Origin: Propionibacteriaceae bacterium
GTDB lineage: Bacteria > Actinomycetota > Actinomycetes > Propionibacteriales > Propionibacteriaceae
Reading direction: 5' to 3'
DNA length: 64,000 nt
NCBI GenBank assembly: GCA_031285845.1
Contig: JAITVK010000018.1
Location: forward strand, 144,961 to 208,960
Of the stretch, positions 37,151 to 46,318 are shown piece by piece (position 1 is the stretch's first letter; each line of letters begins with the position of its first letter). The position numbers and the translations under genes were made by a program. The notes beneath the pieces are model-generated. The model was not told where the DNA came from and made no database searches. It saw nothing but the letters and a program-made list of their open reading frames with translations.

Positions 37151-37350
37151 TGGCTTTGGAATTGGATCCGGCCCTGTTGGAACTGCTGGCCTGCCCGGCC
37201 TGCCATGCCAACCTGAGTGTGGATTATGAGGCCAAGGAGTTGGTGTGCACATCCGCGTCGTGCGGTCTGGCGTACCCGATCCGGGACAACATCCCGATCA
37301 TGCTGATCGACCAGGCGCGCGACACGACCGCGATCGCGCCACGGCTTTAA
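37150..37350 (+). CDS. Trm112-family zinc-ribbon protein
   Basis: 66 residues. CPACHANL and a second pair in CTSASCGLAYPIRDNIPIML form the Trm112-type zinc ribbon. In bacteria these small proteins lie next to mannose-metabolism genes in actinobacteria, as here. ATG shares one base with the manB stop. Confidence 0.85.
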   Translation: MALELDPALLELLACPACHANLSVDYEAKELVCTSASCGLAYPIRDNIPIMLIDQARDTTAIAPRL

Positions 37351-37357
37351 GCCTGCC

Positions 37358-38353
37358 ATGTTCGACGATTCGGCGCTGGACGATCCGCGCGTGCTCGCCA
37401 GTCGCGGCGCCTTCGTGGAGTGGCTGGCTCTGTCCGGCGCGCGGTTGCGCCGTGAGTCCGACACGACGATCCGTTGGGCGGCCGACCGCATTCTCGCGGT
37501 GAACACCGCGGTGTCGTCGATCATGGTGGTGGGCCGCGACGCGGGGGTTGTGCGAGCAGTGGTCGAGCCCACAGCCAAAGCCAAGGTGATCGACTGGTCT
37601 GGTCCGGATTTGCCCACCTGGGCCGGACCGCTGGACGTCCTGGTGGTGTTGGGTCCCAGTTCACACTGGGGCGACTTGTGCGCTCAGGCCCGTCGACGCG
37701 GTCTGGTGGTGATTGTTCTCACCTGGAGGGCAGACGATGATCATGTGATCGCTGACGCCGTGATTCGGCTCGGGGACGCCGATCGGTTGGTCGGCCTGGT
37801 CGCCGCCTGGGAGTTGTTGGGTTTGGCTCAGGTGAGTTCCCCGACCAGTCGGGAAGTCTTGGCCGCGCGGGCTGACGCCGTGGCGTGTGGTTGCGGGCCG
37901 GCCCACCATCTGGGGGCCAATCCGGCCAAAAACCTGGCCTGTGCGATGGCGGACGCGGCGGTGCTGATCTGGTCGGACACCGTGGTGGCCGCCCGGGCGG
38001 CCCAGCGTATGGCTGAGGGTTTGCGCGAGGTGTCCAGGCCTTGGGCCTTGGCGGTGGATGACACCCAGGCGTTGGCGATTCTGCGTGGATGTCCTCGTCG
38101 TGACCCGTTCGCCGATCCGGTCGACGACCAAACCTTGGGGTCGAAAGTCGTCTTGGTGATGATGCGTGAGTTTAGCGCGTCCGGTGGGTCCCACGACTCC
38201 AGTCAGGTGGCCCGCGTCGCGCTCAGTCGTGGTGTGCGTGTCGAGACGATCACCACCGATGAGTCCGACCCAGTGTCGAGGTACGTCGACCTGTGTCAGC
38301 AGGGACTGTTCGCGGTCGCCTATGTGGGCATGGCGTCAATGGAGGAGCGATGA
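37358..38353 (+). CDS. SIS-domain protein, mannose-6-phosphate isomerase-like
   Basis: 331 residues with two weak SIS domains (about 30-140 and 180-320). The pattern GCGPAHHLGANPAKNLACAMADA resembles the bifunctional phosphoglucose/phosphomannose isomerases of the manB/Trm112 cluster. It could supply mannose-6-phosphate to ManB. SIS sequence identity is low, so the activity is inferred from context. Confidence 0.7.
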   Translation: MFDDSALDDPRVLASRGAFVEWLALSGARLRRESDTTIRWAADRILAVNTAVSSIMVVGRDAGVVRAVVEPTAKAKVIDWSGPDLPTWAGPLDVLVVLGPSSHWGDLCAQARRRGLVVIVLTWRADDDHVIADAVIRLGDADRLVGLVAAWELLGLAQVSSPTSREVLAARADAVACGCGPAHHLGANPAKNLACAMADAAVLIWSDTVVAARAAQRMAEGLREVSRPWALAVDDTQALAILRGCPRRDPFADPVDDQTLGSKVVLVMMREFSASGGSHDSSQVARVALSRGVRVETITTDESDPVSRYVDLCQQGLFAVAYVGMASMEER

Positions 38354-39321
38354 GTCAGCATCAAGGCACGAAGGCTGTTTTGGCGGCGATGGCCGCCAAC
38401 ATCGCCATCGCCTGCATGAAGTTTCTGGCCTGGTTGGTCACCGGGGCGGCGTCGATGCTGGCCGAGGCGATCCATTCGGTGGCCGATTCGGCCAACCAGA
38501 TCCTGATTTTGTTGGGAGGCAGAGCGTCCAAGAAAGGGCCGACCGAGTTGCATCCGTTCGGTTTCGGACGTGAGCGTTACTTGTCGGCTTTCCTGGTGGC
38601 CATCATCTTGTTCTCGATGGGCGGGTTGTTCGCCTGCTACGAGGCGTACCACAAATTCATCGAGGTACGATCGGGCCATCCGAACGAACTGTTGGCTTCG
38701 CGCTGGTGGTGGGTGCCGGTGGTGGTGTTGGTGGCCGCTATCGTGGCCGAGTCCTTCAGTCTGCGAACCGCCATACGTGAGGCTCGCCCGGCCAAAGGCG
38801 ACTTGAGCTGGCCTCGGTTCATCCACAAAGCCAAGGCTCCAGAGCTGCCGGTCATCCTATTGGAGGACACCGCAGCGCTGACAGGCCTGGGGTTGGCGCT
38901 GCTCGGAGTGGGTATGACGTTGTTGACCGGCAGCGGCTATTGGGACGCGGCTGGCACCGCCGGGATCGGGGTGCTGTTAGTCGTGGTGGCGGTTTTGTTG
39001 GCTGTGGAAACCCAGTCGCTGTTGATTGGGGAGTCGGCCACACCAGAGCAGGTTCAGGCCGTCACCGCGGCGGTGGAGTCGACCGCCGGCGTTCAGGGGA
39101 TCATCCACATGAAGACAGTCCATTTGGGGCCTGATGAGGTGTTGGTGGCGGCCAAGATCGCCATCGACCCGACAGTGAGTGGGGTGCGACTGGCTCAGAT
39201 CATCGATGCGGCGGAGGCGAACGTGCGCCGAGCCAGCGACCTGGTCGGTCCGGTGTACCTGGAGCCTGATGTGCGCCACGATGAGACCGTGGCGGATCCG
39301 ACGAGCCTGAAGGAGGCGTGA
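38350..39321 (+). CDS. cation diffusion facilitator family transporter
   Basis: 323 residues with about six membrane helices. HSVADS near residue 40 carries the metal-site His/Asp of CDF transporters, and [10 protein letters not shown] follows. The C-terminal cytoplasmic domain (about 230-315) has the ferredoxin-like pattern [18 protein letters not shown]. It probably exports zinc or a similar ion. ATG overlaps the previous stop (ATGA); GGAG lies upstream. Confidence 0.9.
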   Translation: MSQHQGTKAVLAAMAANIAIACMKFLAWLVTGAASMLAEAIHSVADSANQILILLGGRASKKGPTELHPFGFGRERYLSAFLVAIILFSMGGLFACYEAYHKFIEVRSGHPNELLASRWWWVPVVVLVAAIVAESFSLRTAIREARPAKGDLSWPRFIHKAKAPELPVILLEDTAALTGLGLALLGVGMTLLTGSGYWDAAGTAGIGVLLVVVAVLLAVETQSLLIGESATPEQVQAVTAAVESTAGVQGIIHMKTVHLGPDEVLVAAKIAIDPTVSGVRLAQIIDAAEANVRRASDLVGPVYLEPDVRHDETVADPTSLKEA

Positions 39322-39761
39322 TGAGAGTTCTGGTGTTGAACGGGGTCAATCTGGGGCGTCTGGGTTCGCGCGAGCCCGCCGTCTACGGGGCGACGACTCA
39401 CGCCGAGTTGGCTGAGCATCTGGTCGGGACCGGTCGTGGTCTGGGCTTGGAGGTCGAGGTACGTCAAACCGACGTCGAATCCGAGTTGATCGGATGGCTT
39501 CACGAGGCGGGGGACCACTCGATCCCGGTGGTGATGAACCCGGGGGCGTGGTCGCATTACTCGTACGCCATCGCTGACGCCGCCCGTGAGGTCGATCAGC
39601 TGATCGAAGTCCACATCTCCAATATCCATGCCCGGGAGCCGTTTCGGCGTCATTCGGTCATCTCACCGGTCGCGCGTGGCGTGATCGCGGGTCTGGGTCT
39701 GGCGGGGTACGACTTCGCGCTGGCGGCGATCGCCGCCGACACCGATGTGAAGGGCCTGTGA
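39321..39761 (+). CDS. aroQ: 3-dehydroquinate dehydratase, type II
   Basis: 146 residues, the usual type II length. [21 protein letters not shown] holds the N-terminal loop and catalytic Tyr; [18 protein letters not shown] holds the His and Arg. It acts in the shikimate pathway, whose first enzyme is at 52594. A GTG one codon earlier (39318) overlaps the CDF stop. [15 protein letters not shown] differs from the more usual NPGAYTHTS text. Confidence 0.92.
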   Translation: MRVLVLNGVNLGRLGSREPAVYGATTHAELAEHLVGTGRGLGLEVEVRQTDVESELIGWLHEAGDHSIPVVMNPGAWSHYSYAIADAAREVDQLIEVHISNIHAREPFRRHSVISPVARGVIAGLGLAGYDFALAAIAADTDVKGL

Positions 39762-39764
39762 CTG

Positions 39765-40232
39765 GTGGCCAGCGCGGGTGACGCCCAGCGGATCGGCACG
39801 GAGTTGGTCGCCCGTCATCTGCCTCGCCCCTGGTCATTCGGGCTGGACCACGCCCGTACGCGTCTGGGATGCTGTCATCACGACCAGTCGCGCATCACGT
39901 GTTCGACCTACTTGGTGGCGTACCTGGCCGATGACGAGGTCGAGCAGGTCGTGCTGCACGAGATCGCTCATGCCCTGGCCGGCCGTGCCGCGGGTCACGG
40001 CGTCGCCTGGCGAAACAAAGCGACCCACCTGGGCTACACCGGAGGCCGAACCTTCGACGTGCCTGAGGCGAGGTTGTCAGCCCGCTGGCTCGGTGTCTGC
40101 GCCGACGGGCACCAGGTCTATCGACATCGTCGTCCCCGCTCGCCCGTGTGGTGTGGGACCTGCGCTCGGGCGGGGTTCCGGCATAAGATCAGCTGGGAAG
40201 ACCGCGGTCTAGGGTTATTGGCGCGGGGTTGA
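39765..40232 (+). CDS. SprT-like zinc metalloprotein
   Basis: 155 residues. The HEIAH motif is near residue 66 and is followed by GHGVAWRNKATHLGY, as in SprT/Spartan-like domains. The C-terminal C...H...C..C pattern (CADGHQVY, WCGTCAR) suggests a zinc ribbon. The role is unknown. The GTG lies three bases after the aroQ stop. Its 3' end overlaps the convergent CPBP gene by 44 bases. Confidence 0.8.
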   Translation: MASAGDAQRIGTELVARHLPRPWSFGLDHARTRLGCCHHDQSRITCSTYLVAYLADDEVEQVVLHEIAHALAGRAAGHGVAWRNKATHLGYTGGRTFDVPEARLSARWLGVCADGHQVYRHRRPRSPVWCGTCARAGFRHKISWEDRGLGLLARG

Positions 40233-41172
40233 GCCGGGCCTGGCGAATCCACGCCGGGGCCACGATCAGGCCGCGACGGTGGGCATGGACCAGCAGGAGG
40301 ACGCCCAGCGCGGCTCCGATGATCACCGGGACGACGGAGGCCTCCAGGCCGAATCGTCCGCCAGTGAGAAGTTCAGGCCCACTCCATTGGGCCTGCAACC
40401 AACTGGAGTTGGCTCCCGTCCCGGAGACGATCGACCCGAACAGTGGGCCTTCAGCCATGTTCCAGGCGAAATGCAGCCCGATGCACCACCACAGGTTGCG
40501 CGTGAGAACGTACACCCCAGCGAACAGCACCCCGGCTTCGACAGCGATGGCGATGGCTCCCCACCAGGTGGCGTCGGGATTGGTCAGGTGCACCGCGCCG
40601 AACCCGAGGGCTGACACCGCGACGGCTCCCCAACTGCCCAATCCTTCTTCGACCAGGCGGAACAGCACACCGCGAAACAGGATTTCTTCGGCGATCCCCG
40701 CAGTCACCCCGATGGTCAACAGCGCCGCCCAGGGGTTGTACGCCGCGTTGACGCCGACGACACGGTAACTGCCGATCAGGGCCAGCACCCCGACGGCCAG
40801 TCCGACCAAGACCACTCCGAGCGCCATGCCCTTGAGAAGATTTCCGCTGGTCTTCGGCGACAGCTCGCTTGGCCAGATCCGATCCTCCATGGCCAGTGTC
40901 AACACCAGGTAGGCGACGATGGCGGGGATGAGTTCGGTCACGAGCATGGACTGGGTCTGGTTCATCGCGGTGGACAGTGTCACCGCCATGAACACCGACA
41001 TCGACAAGATCGCGGTGACGAAGAAGACCGCCGCGAACACCAGCAGGCGCATCCACGCCGAGGCGCGCAATCGATGGATCGCAGGGTACGGCCGCGCTGG
41101 ATGGTCAGGTGTCAAGCCATCGCTGCCCCGCGGAATTTGGGCCGACCCGGCGATGGCGTCGATGATGGACAT
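40189..41172 (-). CDS. CPBP-family intramembrane glutamic endopeptidase
   Basis: 327 residues with about eight membrane helices. The family motif EEILFRG is near residue 170, HLTN and FAWN further on carry the other conserved His/Asn positions. The ATG at 41172 is preferred because GGAGG lies upstream; one six codons earlier lacks it. CPBP proteins are Abi-type proteases; the substrate here is unknown. Confidence 0.88.
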   Translation of the reverse strand: MSIIDAIAGSAQIPRGSDGLTPDHPARPYPAIHRLRASAWMRLLVFAAVFFVTAILSMSVFMAVTLSTAMNQTQSMLVTELIPAIVAYLVLTLAMEDRIWPSELSPKTSGNLLKGMALGVVLVGLAVGVLALIGSYRVVGVNAAYNPWAALLTIGVTAGIAEEILFRGVLFRLVEEGLGSWGAVAVSALGFGAVHLTNPDATWWGAIAIAVEAGVLFAGVYVLTRNLWWCIGLHFAWNMAEGPLFGSIVSGTGANSSWLQAQWSGPELLTGGRFGLEASVVPVIIGAALGVLLLVHAHRRGLIVAPAWIRQARLNPAPITLDRGLPS

Positions 41173-41376
41173 GGTGAGCCTCCACTTCATGTTCGTGGTG
41201 GTTGGCCGACCGGCATGGTCGATGGCGGTGGCGCGAGTTCAGCGGGGGCGAACACGGTCATGACCAGGGCAGTCGGCGGTCCAGCGACCGACATGAACTC
41301 TACCAAACCACCATGTCATCACCCAATTCGAGCCGGTGGTCGGAGATTGTCGCCGCCAGGTGCGGTGGTGGAGACC

Positions 41377-41529
41377 GATTCGGGATGACCGTCGTCAGCC
41401 CCGCATGAGAATGGCCGATTCGACCGCGCCTGGGTGAAGGGCCGCAAGAGACCTCTAGACCGGTGGGGATGGACCGGTCTGACCGTGCCTGGGTGAAGGT
41501 CATGGGAAGCGACTCCGGGATGACCCAGG
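41377..41529 (+). repeat. imperfect repeats upstream of the small lipoprotein
   Basis: GACCGCGCCTGGGTGAAGG (41422) and GACCGTGCCTGGGTGAAGG (41481) differ by one base and lie 59 bases apart. GATTCGGGATGACC (41377) and GACTCCGGGATGACC (41511) flank them. CCTGGGT and ACCCAGG in the right part could pair. The rest of the 41173-41603 gap shows no gene. Confidence 0.5.
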
Positions 41530-41539
41530 CCGGGTCGGC

Positions 41540-41568
41540 TTGGGTCACAACCGTCGAGCGGCTACGCT
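41540..41568 (+). promoter_or_regulatory. promoter of the small lipoprotein gene
   Basis: TTGGGT (41540-41545), a 17-base spacer, and TACGCT (41563-41568). The start would be near 41575, and an AGGAGG site follows at 41593-41598. Confidence 0.5.
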
Positions 41569-41603
41569 GTGTGCGGATGCTTGGGCACGATCAGGAGGTG
41601 CGT

Positions 41604-42005
41604 GTGGCTCGACGTGGGCTGATCTGGGTGATGATGGCCCTGACGCTGGCCGGATGCGGCGCAGCGCCCCAACAAGCCGTGCCGAGTCCGACCCCGTCTA
41701 TCGCCACGCCGAGCCAAGGTCAATCCTTGGCTGACCTGGGGTGGACCAATTCTGTGGCCGAGTTGATTTGGCTGCCGCCGGGAATTCAGTTCATCCGTCA
41801 AGCCGACCAGCCTAACGCCTTGATCGTCACCGGATCGGTCAGTCAAGGGTCTACAGTCCAGGCGTACCTGCGCCAGACACTGGAGCCTTTGGGCTGGACC
41901 ATCACCGCCGACGCCCCGGGAGCTTTGATGTTCGAGCAGGGCCGATGGCAGGGGGCGTACGCCGAAGGCCTGACAACCTGGGGCCTGACCGTGCGCGATG
42001 ACTGA
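41604..42005 (+). CDS. small lipoprotein of unknown function
   Basis: 133 residues. MARRGLIWVMMALTLAGC is a signal peptide with lipobox LAGC. The mature part starts with a Pro/Ser/Thr-rich linker and then a small domain of about 90 residues with DLGWTNSVAELIWLPPGIQF. I do not recognise the domain. GTG has AGGAGG five bases upstream, which decides the start. Confidence 0.7.
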   Translation: MARRGLIWVMMALTLAGCGAAPQQAVPSPTPSIATPSQGQSLADLGWTNSVAELIWLPPGIQFIRQADQPNALIVTGSVSQGSTVQAYLRQTLEPLGWTITADAPGALMFEQGRWQGAYAEGLTTWGLTVRDD

Positions 42006-42031
42006 GTCGGTCCAATGGCGGCGCGGCGAGA

Positions 42032-43330
42032 TCAGGGGGTCGGCTCTGGACCGGGGTATCCCAGCCCGGGATACTCCACCCCGAAGTGGAAGCCGCGGGT
42101 GTGGTGGACGCGCAGTTGACGCTTGCCGAACAGGTACCAGGCGACGGCCACGAATGTGACCGTGATCGCGATCGCTCCGACCCAGACGGTGGCGCGCGCG
42201 CCCAGATAGTCCCCGACCCAGCCCAGCGCCGGTGACACCACCGGGGTCAACCCCATTGAGGCGATGCCCCACAAGGCCATGACCCGTCCACGCACGTCTT
42301 GAGGGATGCTGATTTGGATCATCGAGTTGGCTCCGACCATGACCGACACCGAACACAAGCCGATCGGGATCATCGTCAGGGCGAAGAAGATGAAGTTCGG
42401 GCTCAGCGCCGACAAGATCAGCGACACCGAGAACCCGGCGAGGAAGACGAAGACGAACCGGATGCGGGGCAGGTCGCGGCGGGCCGACCACAACGCGCCA
42501 GTCAGCGACCCAATGCCCATGATCGAGCCGAGCAGGCCGTACTCTCCAGCGCCGCGATGGAAGACCGCCGTGGCCATCAACGTGTTGGTGATCGAATAGT
42601 TGAAACCGAAGGTTCCCAACATGAAGGCGATGAAGAAGAGCAAGGTCAACTGCGGACGGGCCAAGACGTAGCGCAGGCCGTCGAGCAGGCCGGAGCGCTT
42701 CTTGGGCGCGGGTGGACCGTCGGGGGCTTTGGCGTTGTAGAACAGCTTCGGCTTCATTCGGGTCAGCATGAAGATCAGCAGCAGGAAGCTGGCGGCGTTG
42801 ATGGCGAAAGCGTGTCCGGTGCCGAAGGCGGCGATCAGGACTCCGGCGATCGCGGGGCCGAACATGCGCGCCGCGTTCCAGGAAGAGGAGTTCAGCCCGA
42901 TGGCGTTGGGAAGCAAGGAAGCCGGAACCAATTCAGACACGAACGACTGTCGAGCCGGTCCGTCGAAAGCTCCGACCGTTCCGTCGAACAGGGCGAGGGC
43001 GAACACGATCCACAACTGGATGTGACCGGTCAGAACCAGCAATGACAAGGTGGTGGCCGACAGGCACAGCAGACACTGGGTGACGATCGCGATGTTTCGT
43101 TTCGGGAATCGATCGGCCATAACTCCGCCGATCGGTTGAAGTACGAATTGGGGGAGGAACATCACGGTGGTCAGCCATCCCAACGTGATGGCAGACCCAC
43201 CGGTCAACTCGACCAGAACCAGCCAGGATTTCGCGGTGACCGACATCCAGTTGCCGATGTTGCCCGACAAACAGCCGATGAAATACCGGCGGTAATTCGG
43301 CACGGTCAGCGAGATGAAGGTCGAGTTCAT
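42032..43330 (-). CDS. MFS transporter (MFS_3/EntS-like exporter)
   Basis: 432 residues with about twelve membrane helices. FLPQFVLQPIGGVMADRFPKR is the MFS loop motif between helices 2 and 3. NFRRYFIGxxxSNxGxWM-like text opens the protein (NYRRYFIGCLSGNIGNWM), as in the MFS_3 transporters. The substrate is unknown. A possible regulator remnant lies divergent from its start. Confidence 0.87.
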   Translation of the reverse strand: MNSTFISLTVPNYRRYFIGCLSGNIGNWMSVTAKSWLVLVELTGGSAITLGWLTTVMFLPQFVLQPIGGVMADRFPKRNIAIVTQCLLCLSATTLSLLVLTGHIQLWIVFALALFDGTVGAFDGPARQSFVSELVPASLLPNAIGLNSSSWNAARMFGPAIAGVLIAAFGTGHAFAINAASFLLLIFMLTRMKPKLFYNAKAPDGPPAPKKRSGLLDGLRYVLARPQLTLLFFIAFMLGTFGFNYSITNTLMATAVFHRGAGEYGLLGSIMGIGSLTGALWSARRDLPRIRFVFVFLAGFSVSLILSALSPNFIFFALTMIPIGLCSVSVMVGANSMIQISIPQDVRGRVMALWGIASMGLTPVVSPALGWVGDYLGARATVWVGAIAITVTFVAVAWYLFGKRQLRVHHTRGFHFGVEYPGLGYPGPEPTP

Positions 43331-43399
43331 GACACCAGCCCCTGCGGTCTGGTCTGTGATCGGCCCGGTGTTCGTGTCGGCCGGAACCGTCTTGCCCTC

Positions 43400-43553
43400 A
43401 TGGTGAACTCAACCACTGATCTATTCAGCCTTCTTCAATCTCGTCGCGTCGGCGAGGTCGCGCGAGCAAGCGTTGGTCACGGCCCAGGCCCCCCTGGCGG
43501 AACTGGGCTCCTCCAAGCTGACGATCATTGTGGACTGCCCGATCGGGCTTTGA
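43400..43553 (+). pseudogene. possible remnant of a MarR-like regulator
   Basis: From ATG 43400 the frame reads MVNSTTDLFSLLQSRRVGEVA, and one frameshift later it reads EQALVTAQAPLAELGSSKLT to a TGA at 43551. Together they look like the first helices of a MarR-type regulator facing the MFS gene, the common arrangement. No wing or DNA-binding part is left. The evidence is thin; the remaining bases to 43686 hold nothing I recognise. Confidence 0.25.
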
Positions 43554-43686
43554 CAACATGTCGGTCTTGACGTGAGCGCTATCCGCGCACCTCGTCGTCT
43601 CAGTTTAGTCGGGTATGACTGTGATGGGCATAGCCTGCGCGGTGTTGCCGCGAATCAGTGGTGGTCGCCCAGGGCGCCGCGGTCGG

Positions 43687-43929
43687 TCACAGGCTGCGCA
43701 GAAAATCGGGATCGTCGTCGGGGGCGGTGGGCGGGGGCGAACCGGCCGAGGGGCGTACGGGCCGCCCGAAGATCCACCAGGCGACCATCCCGGCCAAGGG
43801 CAGAATGATCACCAAGACCAGCCACAGCGCCTTCGGTAGACGCCGTACTTGCTCGGAGTCGGACTGGACGATGTAGACCACGGTGTAGATCGTGGCGGCG
43901 ACCAGGAGGACAACGGGGAGCGCACGCAT
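43687..43929 (-). CDS. PLDc_N-domain small membrane protein
   Basis: 80 residues with two membrane helices (about 2-20 and 35-58). The end of helix 2 reads LPKALWLVLVIILPLAGMVAWWIFG, cut by a short loop, which is the PLDc_N pattern of the membrane part of cardiolipin synthases. No PLD catalytic domain follows. ATG 43929 is preceded by TAGACT at seven bases and by AGGAG. Confidence 0.75.
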   Translation of the reverse strand: MRALPVVLLVAATIYTVVYIVQSDSEQVRRLPKALWLVLVIILPLAGMVAWWIFGRPVRPSAGSPPPTAPDDDPDFLRSL

Positions 43930-43936
43930 GGCTCCT

Positions 43937-43942
43937 AGTCTA
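43937..43942 (-). promoter_or_regulatory. leaderless-type -10 for the PLDc_N gene
   Basis: The minus strand reads TAGACT seven bases before the ATG at 43929. Confidence 0.45.
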
Positions 43943-43972
43943 CGTGGCCAGGCGAAAAGGTCCAGTCTGGAT

Positions 43973-44077
43973 GATGTCACGATGGCGAGACGGGATCGGC
44001 CTTCGGCGCTGTCACGATAGCCAGACCGCCTGGGTGTCTGGCGCTGTCGCCATGGCTGGACCGACGCGGCATCTGGC
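43973..44077 (+). repeat. degenerate 35-bp tandem repeat, three units
   Basis: GATGTCACGATGG (43973), GCTGTCACGATAG (44008) and GCTGTCGCCATGG (44043) recur at exactly 35 bases, each followed by related text. GCCAGAC (44020) and GTCTGGC (44036) can form a hairpin in the second unit. No gene is seen between 43930 and 44205. Confidence 0.6.
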
Positions 44078-44193
44078 CCTGGCATCAGGTTCGCCGGTGG
44101 GGCGTCGCCGGTGGGCGCGGTGTTCACTGTGGACGGACTTCGGTTGGCGGCGGCCTGATCCAGCCTGAGTTCATCACATCGGGTGGGTGCGGC

Positions 44194-44199
44194 CATAAT
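44194..44199 (+). promoter_or_regulatory. leaderless-type -10 for the men operon
   Basis: CATAAT ends six bases before the menE GTG at 44206. A Shine-Dalgarno sequence is not evident. Confidence 0.45.
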
Positions 44200-44205
44200 G
44201 GTGGG

Positions 44206-45312
44206 GTGACTTTGACCACCGGGCGTACGATCCGTGATGCGATGCTGACCAGGCTTCGAGCAATGCTGGACGGATCAGGCGACGTGCTGGATTGGGACGG
44301 ATCGCCCTCTGGTCGACTTGTGGACCGGCGGGCCACCGTCGAACTGGGATTCAGCGGGGTGATCGTGACCACCTCGGGCAGTTCGGGGCATCCGAAAGCG
44401 GTCATGCTGAGCCGGGACGCCCTGGTCGAGGCCGCCACTGCCAGTCAGGAACGACTCGGCGGGTCAGGGATCTGGGTGAACCCGCTGCCCCTGCGCTACG
44501 TCGCGGGTCTGATGACAGCAGTGCGTGCGATCGTGGCCGGTCGTGGCTATGTGGATGCCGATCCGCATCTGAGCGATCTGCCAGGGGTGGATCAGCGGGC
44601 GTACGTGTCGGTGGTGCCGGCCCAACTTCATGCCGGGCTGGCCGACCGTGAGATCACGGCCAAGTTGAGGCAGTACGCCGCGGTGTTGGTCGGCGGGGCC
44701 GCCCTCAGCGCCGAAGAGTGTGATCGAGCCCGCGACGCTGGCGTGGCGGTGGTCACCACGTACGGCATGAGTGAGACCTGCGGCGGTGTGGTGTACGACG
44801 GTGTCCCGCTGAACCGGGTGACGGTCGATGTCGCGCCCGCGCCCGACCGCCAGGCGGGGCGGATCTCGATCACCACGGCGACGGCGTTCAGCGGTTATGT
44901 CGGTGATCCTCAACTGACAGGCGAGGTTCTCGCTGGGCGTACGGTGTTGACTCAGGATCTGGGGACGTGGGCTGATGGTCGATTGGTGGTGACGGGGCGA
45001 GTCGACGACGTGATCCAGTCTGGCGGGGTCAATGTGGACTTGTCCGAGGTTCAGTCGGTGTTGGATCGGGCGTACCCCCAGGCCACGGCCTGCTTCGGCG
45101 TTCCGGATCCGGTGTGGGGGTCGACCGTCGTGGTCGCCTCGACCGGTCCGGGACTGGATGAGTTGGCCGAGGTGGTCGTCGATCAGCTCGGGTCGCCGGC
45201 CAAGCCGCGCGCTGTGATGACCGTGGCGGCCCTGCCGAGAACGGCGTCAGGCAAAATCGATCGGATCGGTTTGGTCGACCAATGGCGGGAGCGGCATGGC
45301 GAGTCTGCGTGA
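44206..45312 (+). CDS. menE: o-succinylbenzoate-CoA ligase
   Basis: 368 residues, the short actinobacterial MenE. The AMP-binding P-loop is VTTSGSSGHPKAVMLS, followed by TTYGMSETCGGVVYDG and the hinge region GRVDDVIQSGGVNVDLSEV. The end TASGKIDR carries the catalytic Lys. It activates OSB for naphthoate ring closure by MenB, which is not in the window. The last 17 bases overlap menA. Confidence 0.9.
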   Translation: MTLTTGRTIRDAMLTRLRAMLDGSGDVLDWDGSPSGRLVDRRATVELGFSGVIVTTSGSSGHPKAVMLSRDALVEAATASQERLGGSGIWVNPLPLRYVAGLMTAVRAIVAGRGYVDADPHLSDLPGVDQRAYVSVVPAQLHAGLADREITAKLRQYAAVLVGGAALSAEECDRARDAGVAVVTTYGMSETCGGVVYDGVPLNRVTVDVAPAPDRQAGRISITTATAFSGYVGDPQLTGEVLAGRTVLTQDLGTWADGRLVVTGRVDDVIQSGGVNVDLSEVQSVLDRAYPQATACFGVPDPVWGSTVVVASTGPGLDELAEVVVDQLGSPAKPRAVMTVAALPRTASGKIDRIGLVDQWRERHGESA

Positions 45313-46318
45313 GTGGGTCGAAGGCGCGCGGTTGCGCACGCTGGCGGCTTGTGTGTCTCCCGTGATCGCCGGTTCCGGCTTGGTGTGGTTCGCCAGTCCA
45401 ACCTCCGCGCCACGAGCCACCTGGTCAGTCACGGTCGACACCCTGATCAGCGCGGTGTTGTGTCTGATCGTGGCGCTTGGTTTCCAGGTCGGCTCCAACT
45501 TCGCCAACGACTATTCGGATGGCATCCGTGGAACCGATGATGATCGGGTCGGTCCGATGCGGCTGGTGGGCTCCGGGGCGGCCAAGCCGGGGCAAGTCAA
45601 AGCCGCCGCCTGGGTGTGTTTCGCGATCGCCTGCGCGGCTGGGATGGTCGCCGTGGCGCGACTCATCTTGGCCTGGTGGCGTTCCAGCGCCGACCATGCG
45701 ATCGGCGGTTCGATGGTGGCGTGGATCCTGGTGGTGCTCGTCGGTCTCGCCTGTGTGGCCGCGGCGTGGTTCTACACCGGCGGGCGGCATCCGTACGGTT
45801 ATCGGGGCGCGGGCGAGATCGCGGTGTTCGTGTTTTTCGGTCTGGTCGCGACGTTGGGCACGACGTACTTCGTCTCCGGCGGCGCTGTGTCGAACTGCGA
45901 TCGCCCTTCAGGATGTGAGGTGTCGGTGGCCTGGCCGGCGGCGATCGTCACTGCGGTGGTGATGGGGCTGATGGCGATGGCGATCTTGGTGGCGAACAAT
46001 CTACGTGACGTCGACACCGACGCGAAGTCGGGCAAGATCACCTTGGCCGTACGACTGGGTGAGTCTCGCACACGTGGGTTGTATCTCGCCTTGGTGGTTG
46101 TGGCCGGGCTCGGTGTGGTCGTCGTGGGGTTGATGACGACCCTGTTCGCCTGGATCGGGTTGGCGGGGCTGCTGGTGGCTGTGCCGAGTGTGCGTCGAGT
46201 GGTGACTGGGGAGCGCGGTCGGCAGTTGGTCGCGGTGCTGAAGCGGACCGGGTTGGCTGAATTGGCTTGTGCGCTCGGTTTGAGCGCGGGCTGGATGATG
46301 GGATGGCTGTATGGCTGA
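45296..46318 (+). CDS. menA: 1,4-dihydroxy-2-naphthoate polyprenyltransferase
   Basis: 340 residues, UbiA-type prenyltransferase with about eight membrane helices. The Mg-diphosphate motif is NDYSDGIRGTDDDRVGP near residue 65; the second motif region is NNLRDVDTDAKSGKITLAVRLG. It joins DHNA to the polyprenyl chain. It starts inside menE and ends inside menC. Confidence 0.93.
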   Translation: MASLREWVEGARLRTLAACVSPVIAGSGLVWFASPTSAPRATWSVTVDTLISAVLCLIVALGFQVGSNFANDYSDGIRGTDDDRVGPMRLVGSGAAKPGQVKAAAWVCFAIACAAGMVAVARLILAWWRSSADHAIGGSMVAWILVVLVGLACVAAAWFYTGGRHPYGYRGAGEIAVFVFFGLVATLGTTYFVSGGAVSNCDRPSGCEVSVAWPAAIVTAVVMGLMAMAILVANNLRDVDTDAKSGKITLAVRLGESRTRGLYLALVVVAGLGVVVVGLMTTLFAWIGLAGLLVAVPSVRRVVTGERGRQLVAVLKRTGLAELACALGLSAGWMMGWLYG

